Assembly (NCBI GenBank): GCA_004292705.1
Contig: RDXA01000378.1
Location: 1-12,203, forward strand
Reading direction: 5' to 3'
Length of the DNA stretch: 12,203 nt
Origin: Sphingomonadales bacterium
GTDB lineage: Bacteria > Pseudomonadota > Alphaproteobacteria > Sphingomonadales > Sphingomonadaceae
The position numbers and the translations under genes were made by a program. Positions 1 through 6,401 of the stretch are shown here, one piece after another (position 1 is the stretch's first letter; each line of letters starts with the position of its first letter). The notes beneath the pieces are model-generated. The model was not told the origin of the DNA. It worked only from the letters and a program-made list of their open reading frames with translations, and searched no databases.

Positions 1-360
1 CCGCCACTTTGGCATTATCACCAGTGTCGGGCCGACAAAGGTACGGTCCTGCAAGATTGTATCGATTGCGTCGGCATCAGCATCGGCCGAAGGAGTGAGC
101 ACCAGCACACCAGCGGTCTGCAGCCCTTCCCGGCTGCGCGATCGGTCGACCTCGTAGCCCTGCGCCTCGATCAGCCGCACGAGACCGATAAAGCCGTTGA
201 GGCCCGACGCGGCGGCATGGGCCTGCCCGGTGCCGCGCTCGTCGGCAAAGTCCTCGCCCGCGCCGATCAGATAAAGCATGGCAAGGAACAGGGCGAAGCC
301 CCCCACCACCAGCCCCAGCAGGCCTGCGCGCGAGAAGGCGGGGGGCGGGGCGGCAGTCAT
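1..360 (-). CDS. DUF4350-type membrane protein, N-terminal part (runs off window)
   Basis: Only the first 120 codons are in the window; the 3' end lies beyond position 1. The protein starts MTAAPPPAFSRAGLLG, followed by one hydrophobic segment at about residues 13-33 (GLVVGGFALFLAMLYLIGAG), so it is probably anchored in the inner membrane. After that comes a soluble part with the pattern ASGLNGFIGLVRLIEAQGYEVDRSRS, then GVLVLTPSADAD. This resembles the opening of DUF4350 proteins, where a short TM helix precedes a domain that begins with a 'young/steep slope' type sentence about an amino-acid-level alpha/beta fold. The ATG overlaps the stop of the upstream DUF4129 gene as ATGA, which indicates translational coupling. 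In known genomes DUF4129 and DUF4350 genes sit next to MoxR AAA ATPase and DUF58 genes; those would be expected just outside the window. The molecular role is unknown. The family call is from layout and sequence style, not from a search. Confidence 0.7.
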   Translation of the reverse strand, partial: MTAAPPPAFSRAGLLGLVVGGFALFLAMLYLIGAGEDFADERGTGQAHAAASGLNGFIGLVRLIEAQGYEVDRSRSREGLQTAGVLVLTPSADADADAIDTILQDRTFVGPTLVIMPKWR

Positions 361-1061
361 GCGGATGCAGCTCGCTGGCCGATCCGGGCGAGCGCGAATT
401 CGGCATAGGCGGCGCGCGCGGCCTCCCAGTCGGCCCGGTCGAGCGCATTGAGCGCGAACAGCGATCGTTCGACCCGCTCGGTGATGACCCGGAAGGCCGC
501 GCGGGCGGCATCGGGCAGGGCGGGCAGAGCCGCCAATTCGCGCGCGGTGCTCGAAGGTTCGACCCAATCGGGCCGGGCGGCGGCAATCTGGCCGACGCTG
601 CGCTGGAGCAGCAGGTGCGTGGCCTCGTCGAAGCGGCCCTCGGCCGCCAGCCGGTCGGCATCTTCCAGCAGCGCGAGGCTCGCCGCGGCGTCAGGCAGCC
701 AGTCCTGCGAGGCTGTGCCATCAGCGCCCTTGCGTTTGCCCCGTAGGCCGAAGCCGGGGGCGATCAGGCGCACCAGCAGCACCAGCGCGAACAAGGCCAC
801 AATGCCCGCCACCACCCATTGCAGCCACCACCAGGAATTGCCCAGCGCCTGACCGACCGGGCCGAACAGGTCAGCCAGCAGCGCGAACAGGTCGTTCAGC
901 AGTCGCTCGAGCCAGCCGGGCTCTTTCGGCGGGATTTCGGGGATCGTGACAGGGGCGAACTGCACATTGTCATCGGCGCGCAGCGCCTCCCACCCGGCGG
1001 GGGGCGCTCCGCCGCCATTGGCCAAGGGTTCTGAAGGCGTGGTTGCGGCCGCTGCGGTCAT
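357..1061 (-). CDS. DUF4129 domain-containing membrane protein
   Basis: The protein is 234 aa. The ATG at 1061 was chosen because the longer open frame, back to 1190, would run into the end of pheA (stop at 1124) and adds an Arg-rich stretch that looks non-coding. Residues 1-75 form a Pro/Ala-rich and then amphipathic N-terminal region. One TM helix lies at about 78-101 (WWWLQWVVAGIVALFALVLL). The C-terminal cytoplasmic part (about 118-228) has the DUF4129 signature: repeated Ala-rich helices, the Leu-rich segment EATHLLLQRSVGQIA, the STARELAALPALPDAARAAF segment and the final WEAARAAYAEF helix. The function of DUF4129 is not established. It accompanies MoxR/DUF58/DUF4350 clusters that are thought to act in envelope or metal-protein maturation. 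The stop overlaps the start of the DUF4350 gene, and pheA ends 62 bases upstream, so co-transcription with pheA is possible. Confidence 0.85.
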   Translation of the reverse strand: MTAAAATTPSEPLANGGGAPPAGWEALRADDNVQFAPVTIPEIPPKEPGWLERLLNDLFALLADLFGPVGQALGNSWWWLQWVVAGIVALFALVLLVRLIAPGFGLRGKRKGADGTASQDWLPDAAASLALLEDADRLAAEGRFDEATHLLLQRSVGQIAAARPDWVEPSSTARELAALPALPDAARAAFRVITERVERSLFALNALDRADWEAARAAYAEFALARIGQRAASA

Positions 1062-1123
1062 CCCGGCACGGGTGGTGGCACGCTGCTTGGCACGGCGCAA
1101 CGGGAAACCGCGCCGGGCCCGCC

Positions 1124-2029
1124 CTATCCTCGGGCGCGGGCCTGTTCGTAACAGCCGAGGATGCGCAATTCCTTGGAATGGAACGCACATTCTTCCAGCG
1201 CACGGTCGATAGCCGGATCGCCCGGCGCGCCGATGATGTCGGCATAGAAAGTCGTCGCGGCAAAGCTGGTGCCCTGCTGGTAGCTCTCCAGCTTGGTCAT
1301 GTTGACGCCATTGGTGGCGAACCCGCCCAGCGATTTGTAGAGCGCGGCGGGGATGTTCTTCACTTCGAAGATGAAGGTGGTCATCACCAGCTTGCCCGCC
1401 AGCGCGCCTGCCGCGAGTGGCTCCCGGGCGAGGATCACGAAGCGGGTCATGTTGTCCGCGCTGTCCTCGACGTTGTTTTCGATGATGGTGAGCCCGTAAA
1501 GCTCGGCGGCCAGCGCCGGAGCGATGGCGGCCACCGAGGGGTCGCCGCGCTCGGCCACGTAAGCCGCCGCGCCGGCCGTGTCGGCATGGCTCAGCGGCAC
1601 GATCCCGCGCGCGCGCAGATAATGCCGCGACTGGCCGAGCGCCTGCGGGTGCGAATAGGCCGCCTCGAACGTGCGCCCCGGCGTGTTATCCCCCAGCGCC
1701 ATCAGCGCATGGTGGATCGGCATGAAATATTCGCCGACGATGTGCAGCCCGCTTTCGGGCAGGAGGAAGTGGATATCCGCCACACGCCCGTGCTGCGAAT
1801 TCTCGATCGGGATGATCGCCTGCGCGGCACGTCCGTCCTTCACCGCATCCAGCGCGTCTTCAAAGCTGAAGCACGGCAATGCTTGCATGGCCGGGCGTGC
1901 TTCGGTTGCCGCGCGGTGCGAATTGGCCCCGGGCGAGCCCTGGAAGGCAATTGCGCGCGCCGGATCGGCGACGGCTGCCGCGCGCATCCGGTCAACGATT
2001 TCGAGAGCAGGGCCGGGAAAGGATCGCAT
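1124..2029 (-). CDS. pheA: prephenate dehydratase with ACT regulatory domain
   Basis: The protein is 301 aa. It converts prephenate to phenylpyruvate, the committed step to L-phenylalanine, in the cytoplasm. The catalytic PDT domain (about 26-205) shows IAFQGSPGANSH at 27-38, PIENSQHGRV at 74-83, SHPQALGQ at 126-133, DTAGAA at 150-155 and the active-site NMTRF at 193-197. The ACT domain (about 214-295) has NIPAALYKSLGGFATNGVN, then LESYQ at the site where many PheA enzymes have the Phe-binding ESRP motif. There is no chorismate mutase domain, so this is the monofunctional form typical of alphaproteobacteria. The start at 2029 keeps the short N-terminal helix common in sphingomonad homologues; M15 is a weaker alternative. 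The gene is divergent from the cytochrome c gene across 97 bases and is followed by the DUF4129/DUF4350 pair on the same strand. Confidence 0.97.
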   Translation of the reverse strand: MRSFPGPALEIVDRMRAAAVADPARAIAFQGSPGANSHRAATEARPAMQALPCFSFEDALDAVKDGRAAQAIIPIENSQHGRVADIHFLLPESGLHIVGEYFMPIHHALMALGDNTPGRTFEAAYSHPQALGQSRHYLRARGIVPLSHADTAGAAAYVAERGDPSVAAIAPALAAELYGLTIIENNVEDSADNMTRFVILAREPLAAGALAGKLVMTTFIFEVKNIPAALYKSLGGFATNGVNMTKLESYQQGTSFAATTFYADIIGAPGDPAIDRALEECAFHSKELRILGCYEQARARG

Positions 2030-2100
2030 GGTGCACCGCGCCTATCGCCTCGTTGCAAAAGGCGCAAGAATTCGTGCCACGATCAGTCTTGCGCGGGCGC

Positions 2101-2130
2101 GAGGCCGACACTATGAGCCGCGCGGGATGA
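2101..2130 (+). promoter_or_regulatory. possible leader peptide and RBS overlapping the cytochrome c start
   Basis: A GAGG at 2101-2104 is well spaced (8 bases) from an ATG at 2113. That ATG opens a five-codon frame, MSRAG, whose TGA (2128-2130) overlaps the cytochrome c ATG (2127-2129) as ATGA. The cytochrome c start itself has no well-spaced Shine-Dalgarno sequence. Translation of the mini-ORF could therefore deliver ribosomes to the real start by coupling. Seen: the motif and the overlap. Inferred: any regulatory role. Confidence 0.35.
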
Positions 2131-2795
2131 CACAGGACAACTCTTCGCAGGATAACGCCGCAGGCCAGACTGGTGGCGGCGATCTGTTCAACACCGCCGC
2201 TGGCTGGGTGCTGTTCGCCGGCGTGGTCGGGCTCGGCCTTTCGATCCTTTCGGGCAAGTATTTCCATGGCGACAAGCCGGAACGGCCGGAAAAGCTCGGC
2301 TATGTGATCGAAGGCGTGGTCGAGGAAAATGCCGGCCCGGCTGAAATGTCGATGGCCGAAGCGCTCAACACGATGCCCGCTGCCGAACTGATCGCCGCGG
2401 GCGAGAAGGCCTATTCCAAGTGCCAGAGCTGCCACACCATCGATGCGGGCGGCGCGAACGGCATCGGCCCGAACCTCGGCGGCGTGATGGGCGGCCCCGT
2501 CGCCGCCAAGGGCGGCTTCGCCTACAGCGCGGAACTCAAGGCGATGGGCGGCACCTGGGACTGGGACAAGATGGATGCCTGGCTCAAGAACCCCAAGGCC
2601 TATGTCTCGGGCACCAAGATGAGCTTCGCGGGTCTGTCGAAGGTTGAAGACCGCGCGGCGATCGCCGCCTACCTCAACTCCAAGGGCGCGAATTTGCCGA
2701 TGCCGGTTGCTGCTGCGGCGGCCCCGGCCGAAGGCGAAGCGGCAGCCCCGGCTGCGGGCGAGACCCCGGCGGCGGCAGAAACCCCCGCGCCCTGA
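2127..2795 (+). CDS. membrane-anchored class I cytochrome c (CycM/c552-like)
   Basis: The protein is 222 aa and carries electrons on the periplasmic side of the inner membrane, probably between the bc1 complex and a terminal oxidase as known for CycM-type proteins. A polar N-terminus is followed by one uncleaved signal anchor at about residues 25-42 (AGWVLFAGVVGLGLSIL). A linker leads to the haem domain: CQSCH at 99-103 binds haem covalently, GIGPNLGGV follows at 112-120, and Met165 in GTKMSFAG is the likely sixth ligand. The pattern is that of mitochondrial-type cytochrome c/c2. A C-terminal tail (about 193-222) is almost only Ala, Pro, Glu and Gly and is probably disordered. The frame is open back to 1671, but that part is antisense to pheA; the ATG at 2127 is the only start that fits. 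The gene is divergent from pheA and convergent with rlmE. Confidence 0.93.
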   Translation: MTQDNSSQDNAAGQTGGGDLFNTAAGWVLFAGVVGLGLSILSGKYFHGDKPERPEKLGYVIEGVVEENAGPAEMSMAEALNTMPAAELIAAGEKAYSKCQSCHTIDAGGANGIGPNLGGVMGGPVAAKGGFAYSAELKAMGGTWDWDKMDAWLKNPKAYVSGTKMSFAGLSKVEDRAAIAAYLNSKGANLPMPVAAAAAPAEGEAAAPAAGETPAAAETPAP

Positions 2796-2812
2796 CGCTG
2801 ACGCTGACGCTG
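2792..2812 (+). repeat. short tandem repeat (CTGACG)x3 across the cytochrome c stop
   Basis: Three perfect CTGACG units plus CTG begin one base before the stop codon. In the cytochrome frame this gives TGA at 2793, 2799 and 2805, so there are three in-frame stops in a row. The repeat probably arose by slippage. It lies in the 34-base gap between the convergent cytochrome c and rlmE genes; no clear terminator hairpin with a T-tract is seen in this gap. Confidence 0.8.
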
Positions 2813-2829
2813 GCCTCCCGGCCTAGGGC

Positions 2830-3489
2830 TCAGCCCTTGAACCCCTGAGCAATCACATACCACTCCGACGAGCCCTTGCGGCTCGCCGGGGGCTTGGCGT
2901 GCTTGACGGTGGCGAAGTGCCGCTTGAGCAAGGCGAGCAGATCGGCGTCGGTGCCGCCCGCCAGCACCTTGGCCACGAATGCGCCGCCGGGTACAAGGTT
3001 TTCGACCGCGAACCACGCCCCCGCTTCGACCAGTCCCATGGTGCGCAGGTGATCGGTCTGCTTGTGCCCGACAGTGTTGGCAGCCATGTCCGACATGACC
3101 AGATCCGGCGGGCCGCCCAGCGCCTCGGCCAGCATCTGCGGGGCCTTGTCGTCCATGAAGTCCATCTGGAAGATCGTCACACCCTCGATCGGCTCGACCG
3201 GCAGGAGGTCGATTCCCACCACCTCGGCCCTGGGCTTCTTGGCGCGCACAACCTGCGCCCAGCCGCCCGGCGCAATGCCGAGATCGACCACCCGTGACGC
3301 ACCCTTGAGCAGTCCGAAGCGTTCATCCAGCTCGATCAGCTTGTAGGCCGCGCGGCTGCGGTAGCCATCGGCCTTGGCCTGCTTCACATAAGGATCATTG
3401 AGCTGGCGTTCGAGCCAGCGCACCTGCGATGCGGTGCGACCACGCGCGGTCTTGACCCGCTTGTCCGGCGTTTTGGCACCGCGCGTCAT
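2830..3489 (-). CDS. rlmE: 23S rRNA (uridine2552-2'-O)-methyltransferase RlmE/FtsJ
   Basis: The protein is 219 aa, close to the usual size of RlmE. It methylates the ribose of U2552 in the A-loop of 23S rRNA during late assembly of the 50S subunit, using SAM. The SAM-binding motif DLGIAPGGWAQV is at 69-80, with acidic GIDLLPV at 92-98. The FtsJ catalytic K-D-K-E set is complete: K50 (SRAAYKL), D134 (VMSDMA), K174 (FVAKVL) and E209 (SSEWY). The ATG at 3489 overlaps the gppA stop as ATGA; the open frame further upstream to 3636 is a shadow of gppA. The overlap means the two are translated from one message, with rlmE second. The basic N-terminal 20 residues (MTRGAKTPDKRVKTARGR) probably contact rRNA. 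Confidence 0.97.
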   Translation of the reverse strand: MTRGAKTPDKRVKTARGRTASQVRWLERQLNDPYVKQAKADGYRSRAAYKLIELDERFGLLKGASRVVDLGIAPGGWAQVVRAKKPRAEVVGIDLLPVEPIEGVTIFQMDFMDDKAPQMLAEALGGPPDLVMSDMAANTVGHKQTDHLRTMGLVEAGAWFAVENLVPGGAFVAKVLAGGTDADLLALLKRHFATVKHAKPPASRKGSSEWYVIAQGFKG

Positions 3490-4790
3490 CGACCGGGGCG
3501 TCCCGAACCATGGGTGCTGCGCTGCTTGTGCAGGGCTTTGAGCGAGCGCTCCGACTGGCGTTCCGCCGCCATGATGCTCCGCAGGATCCCCTCGCGGATA
3601 CCCCGGTCGGCCACGCCCAGCCGCCTTGCGGGCCACAGGTCAAGGATCGCCTCGAGAATCGCGCAGCCTGCCACCACCAGATCGGCGCGGTCTTGCCCGA
3701 TGCAGGGCAGGGTCGCGCGTTCATAGGGCGTCATTACCGATAGCCGCGCGCTGATCTCGCGCATTTCCCCGGCGGGCACGATCAAGCCGTCAACCGCCTT
3801 GCGGTCATAGCTCGGCAATTCGAGATACAGGCTGGCCAGCGTCGTCACTGTGCCACTGGTGCCGAGCAACCGGATATCGGGATGCTGCGCCGCCCCGGCA
3901 ACCCGCGCGGCGAAGGGGGCGAAGCTTTCCGCCACCATGTCTCGCATCCGTGCGAATCGGGCGATGCGTGCGGCTTCGCTGTCTTCCGTGCGGCCGACGG
4001 TGTCGGTCAGCGAAACCACGCCCCACGGCACGCTCTGCCAGTCAAGGATGCGCGGCACGCGGCTTGCGCCGGCGCTGTCCGCTTCGACCCGCACGAGTTC
4101 GGTCGATCCCCCGCCGATATCGAAGATCACCGCCGGGCCCTCGCCCGCTTCGAGCAGGATGTGGCAGCCCAGCACCGCGAGCCGCGCCTCTTCCTCGGCG
4201 CTGATGATGTCGAGCGCGACGCCGGTTTCGCGGCGCACGCGTTCGATGAATTCGGGCCCGTTGGAGGCGCGGCGACAGGCTTCGGTCGCCACCGACCGCG
4301 CCAGGCGGACGTTGCGGCGCTGGAGCTTGTCGGCGCAGATCGTAAGCGCTGCCAGCGTGCGGTCCATCGCGGCATCGGACAGGCGCCCGCTGGTGGCCAG
4401 CCCCTCACCCAGCTTCACGACCCGGCTGAAGGCGTCAATCACGGTGAAATCCCGGCCCGAGGGGCGCGCAATCAGCAGGCGGCAATTGTTGGTGCCAAGA
4501 TCGAGCGCGGCATAGGCCTCGCCATGCGCGGCCGGCTTCATCGCGCCGATGTCTGCCAGATCGGGCTGGGGGCGGCCTGTGCCGGTGGAGGCGACGCCGT
4601 TTTGCCACCCCGGCCGCCGCGCGTCGCCATGGGCACCCTTGGCCCGGCCATCGCGGTCTTTCGCGCGGCCGTTTGCCCGGGCTTCTGGCTGAGGGGGGCG
4701 TTTGTAGCGGAAATCGGCTACCTTGCCGGACTTGCCGCCCCGGTTCTTCCCAGCACTGCTATTCCTGTCCGGCGGGAGTGTTTCCGCCAT
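3486..4790 (-). CDS. gppA: Ppx/GppA family phosphatase (exopolyphosphatase / pppGpp phosphohydrolase)
   Basis: The protein is 434 aa. Members cleave terminal phosphate from polyphosphate or convert pppGpp to ppGpp, so they link phosphate storage to the stringent response; which substrate dominates here cannot be read from sequence. The ASKHA-fold phosphatase core starts at about 93: phosphate-1 loop ALDLGTNNCRLLIA at 95-108, SVATEACRRA at 166-175, the conserved Glu cluster AEEEARL at 198-204 and phosphate-2 loop FDIGGGSTEL at 223-232. The second actin-like domain runs to about residue 405. The C-terminal HD-like extension of E. coli Ppx/GppA is absent. The first about 84 residues are Lys/Arg/Gly-rich and look disordered. 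The start at 4790 is the longest ATG; M84 at 4541, directly before the core, is the alternative. The stop overlaps the rlmE start (ATGA). Confidence 0.94.
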   Translation of the reverse strand: MAETLPPDRNSSAGKNRGGKSGKVADFRYKRPPQPEARANGRAKDRDGRAKGAHGDARRPGWQNGVASTGTGRPQPDLADIGAMKPAAHGEAYAALDLGTNNCRLLIARPSGRDFTVIDAFSRVVKLGEGLATSGRLSDAAMDRTLAALTICADKLQRRNVRLARSVATEACRRASNGPEFIERVRRETGVALDIISAEEEARLAVLGCHILLEAGEGPAVIFDIGGGSTELVRVEADSAGASRVPRILDWQSVPWGVVSLTDTVGRTEDSEAARIARFARMRDMVAESFAPFAARVAGAAQHPDIRLLGTSGTVTTLASLYLELPSYDRKAVDGLIVPAGEMREISARLSVMTPYERATLPCIGQDRADLVVAGCAILEAILDLWPARRLGVADRGIREGILRSIMAAERQSERSLKALHKQRSTHGSGRPGR

Positions 4791-4899
4791 GATCGTAACG
4801 CTTTCATTTCACCATGCGCAATCCCGTGGGCGCATGGCACTTGCAGGCAAGCTAACCCAAGCATGGGCCAAGAGCAAGCAGGCGGCGCGCATCGCGCGC

Positions 4900-4928
4900 T
4901 TGACCTTGCGGGCACACGAAACTAGGGA
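4900..4928 (+). promoter_or_regulatory. putative promoter of tRNA-Gln
   Basis: A TTGACC at 4900-4905 matches a -35 box well. Seventeen bases later TAGGGA (4923-4928) is a weak -10 of the CTAGGG-like kind often seen before stable RNA genes in GC-rich alphaproteobacteria. It lies 44 bases before the mature tRNA 5' end, leaving room for a short 5' leader for RNase P. The -35 is good and the -10 is poor, so the call is tentative. Confidence 0.4.
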
Positions 4929-4972
4929 GCGCGCTCGCCCGGCCGGACGCACCTCTTGCGCGGCATGGCTTC

Positions 4973-5046
4973 TGCCCCGTCGTCTAATGGCAAGACTACG
5001 GACTCTGACTCCGTCAATCGAGGTTCGAATCCTCGCGGGGCATCCA
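4973..5046 (+). tRNA. tRNA-Gln (anticodon CUG), CCA encoded
   Basis: All four arms fold. Acceptor stem TGCCCCG (4973-4979) pairs with CGGGGCA (5036-5042). D stem GTCT (4982-4985) pairs with AGAC (4993-4996). Anticodon stem ACGGA (4998-5002) pairs with TCCGT (5010-5014) around loop CTCTGAC, giving anticodon CTG at 5005-5007. T stem CGAGG (5019-5023) pairs with CCTCG (5031-5035) around TTCGAAT. Discriminator T5043 is followed by an encoded CCA (5044-5046). The first pair U1-A72 is the known identity element for GatCAB amidotransferase, in keeping with alphaproteobacteria that make Gln-tRNA from Glu-tRNA(Gln). The tRNA reads CAG codons. Confidence 0.97.
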
Positions 5047-5047
5047 C

Positions 5048-5105
5048 CTTCCGGCCATCTGCGATTGCCTTGCAGCGCTCGCCGCTACGTGGCCGATGCC
5101 GGAAG
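5048..5105 (+). repeat. inverted repeat downstream of tRNA-Gln (possible 3' hairpin)
   Basis: CTTCCGGC at 5048-5055 is perfectly complementary to GCCGGAAG at 5098-5105. An overlapping alternative pairing, CGGCCA (5052-5057) with TGGCCG (5090-5095), is also perfect. There is no T-run behind it, so it is not a classical intrinsic terminator. It could mark the 3' end of the tRNA precursor or the end of the convergent SDR transcript. Confidence 0.4.
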
Positions 5106-5185
5106 AACGCTGATGTGCCGCACGGTCGCCAGCGCCTTGTCCCAACCGGTGGAACGCTGGGTATCACGCCAACGGGCACCGCGCT

Positions 5186-5959
5186 CTAACGGCCGCCGGT
5201 CACATAGAGGCATTGCCCGGTGACCCAGCTTGCCGCGGGCGAGGCCATGAACACCACGGCGGCGGCAATATCCTCTGGCTCGCCATAGCGGCCCATAGGG
5301 ATGCCGATCATCGCCAGCAGCTTCTCGCGCTTTTCCGGGGTGTCGGTGCCCATGCAATCATCGAAGTTCTCGGTCGGCACCGGACCGGGCGCTACCGCGT
5401 TGACCCTGATCTTCGGCGCGACTTCGACCGCCAGCGTCGTGGTCAGGCTGTTCACCGCCGCCTTGGCCGCGCCATAAGGCCCGTTCTTGACCTGCGGGCC
5501 GTAGGCGGAGCGCGACGAGATATTGATGATCGCCCCGCCCGCCTCTGCCATGTGGCGAGCTGCCACGCTCGATCCCATCCAGACGGCCTTCAGGTTGAGC
5601 GCGATTTGCGCGTCGAAATTCTCTTCCGGAGTGCGGGTCAGGTAGCGCGGGGTGCCGTCGGGGATGCCGCCGGCATTGTTGACCCAGATGGTGAGCTTGC
5701 CCAACGTGGCGACGGTGTGCTCCGCCAGCCGTTCGAGCGCGCCCGCATCGGTCGCATCGGTGGCCAGCGGCAGGGCGCGGCGGCCCAGCGCGGTGATCTC
5801 GGCCGCAACCGCGTCGAGATCAGCCTGCGTGCGCGAGGCCAGCGCCACGTCCGCGCCCGCCTCGGCCAAGGCAATCGCAATCGCCCGGCCAATACCCTTG
5901 CCCGCGCCGGTCACCACCGCAACCTCGCCATCAAGCCGAAACCGATCCAGAATGCCCAT
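5186..5959 (-). CDS. SDR family NAD(P)-dependent oxidoreductase
   Basis: The protein is 257 aa, the normal size for a classical short-chain dehydrogenase/reductase. It is a cytoplasmic Rossmann enzyme that interconverts alcohols and ketones with NAD(P)H; its substrate is unknown. The coenzyme motif TGAGKGIG is at 17-24. DATDAG at 68-73 holds the adenine-binding acid. NNAGG is at 94-98 and N122 (ALNLKAV) is the structural Asn. The catalytic Ser is in NISSRSA (148/149), and Y162 and K166 form YGAAK. The C-terminus shows NAVAPGPVPTENF and WVTGQCLYVTGGR, typical of FabG-like and hydroxysteroid dehydrogenase-like members. The start at 5959 has a good GAGGG a few bases upstream. The gene is convergent with tRNA-Gln and has no operon partner in view. 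Confidence 0.95.
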   Translation of the reverse strand: MGILDRFRLDGEVAVVTGAGKGIGRAIAIALAEAGADVALASRTQADLDAVAAEITALGRRALPLATDATDAGALERLAEHTVATLGKLTIWVNNAGGIPDGTPRYLTRTPEENFDAQIALNLKAVWMGSSVAARHMAEAGGAIINISSRSAYGPQVKNGPYGAAKAAVNSLTTTLAVEVAPKIRVNAVAPGPVPTENFDDCMGTDTPEKREKLLAMIGIPMGRYGEPEDIAAAVVFMASPAASWVTGQCLYVTGGR

Positions 5960-6200
5960 AAGCCCTCATCCCCGCACTGTTGTCGGCTGAAGCCTAGGTC
6001 CGGCACGCGCGAGGAACACTGGCGCTTCAAATAGGTGTGGCAGGCGGCCATACGCCCACGGCGGCGCAACCACAGGCCGGGGAGACAGGTCACAATCAGG
6101 GGGGCATGTCTGCCGCAGTTGGCGCCGACTATGTCACTCAGTTGGGCTTGCTCTGAAGTTGTAACGCGTTTACCTGTCCGGGACGGGGGGTAGCGTAAAG

Positions 6201-6401
6201 ATGCCATATAAAACAATGATTAATCTAGTATTCTTGCTGTTGACGACTTTGACCGCATCTTTCGCAAGCGCCGCTCAATCTCAAGAACGATCAGTCTTGG
6301 CGCGGTGCGAATATGCTGACTGCGACTTTATCGTCGCGTCAGAAACCTTCCAGACCGACCTGGTAGCTGGAGTATGCCCATACCGAGCAGCCCATGGCTG
6401 A
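6201..6401 (+). CDS. doubtful small secreted peptide ORF overlapping the methyltransferase start
   Basis: A 66-codon frame begins MPYKTMINLVFLLLTTLTAS and has a convincing signal peptide: a hydrophobic core at about 8-19 and an A-S-A-A-Q cleavage region near residues 22-26. The mature part would be about 40 aa with three Cys (37, 41 and 59). Its codons are less GC-rich than those of neighbouring genes and there is no clear Shine-Dalgarno sequence at 6201; M6 at 6216 is an alternative. The end overlaps the methyltransferase ATG by 8 bases. It may be a real small gene, a 5' remnant of a lost secreted protein, or chance. I do not recognise it. Confidence 0.3.
   Translation: MPYKTMINLVFLLLTTLTASFASAAQSQERSVLARCEYADCDFIVASETFQTDLVAGVCPYRAAHG

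Noticed and set aside
77..721. 214-codon minus-strand frame across DUF4129 and DUF4350
   Set aside because: It is out of frame with the two coupled genes and Arg/Pro-rich, so a shadow.
1043..2116. 357-codon plus-strand frame opposite pheA
   Set aside because: It is antisense to an unmistakable prephenate dehydratase.
4862..4876. 15-base sequence CATGGGCCAAGAGCA also found at 12145-12159
   Set aside because: The match ends abruptly at both sides, one copy is inside the AraC HTH frame, and a 15-base match can arise by chance in 12 kb.
3882..4925. 347-codon plus-strand open frame opposite gppA
   Set aside because: It is a shadow of the clear Ppx/GppA gene, with no recognisable motifs.
5019..5046. 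tRNA-Gln 3' end as a possible integration site
   Set aside because: No second copy of the tRNA 3' end was found in the window (only GAATCCTCG near 11557), and no integrase gene is present.
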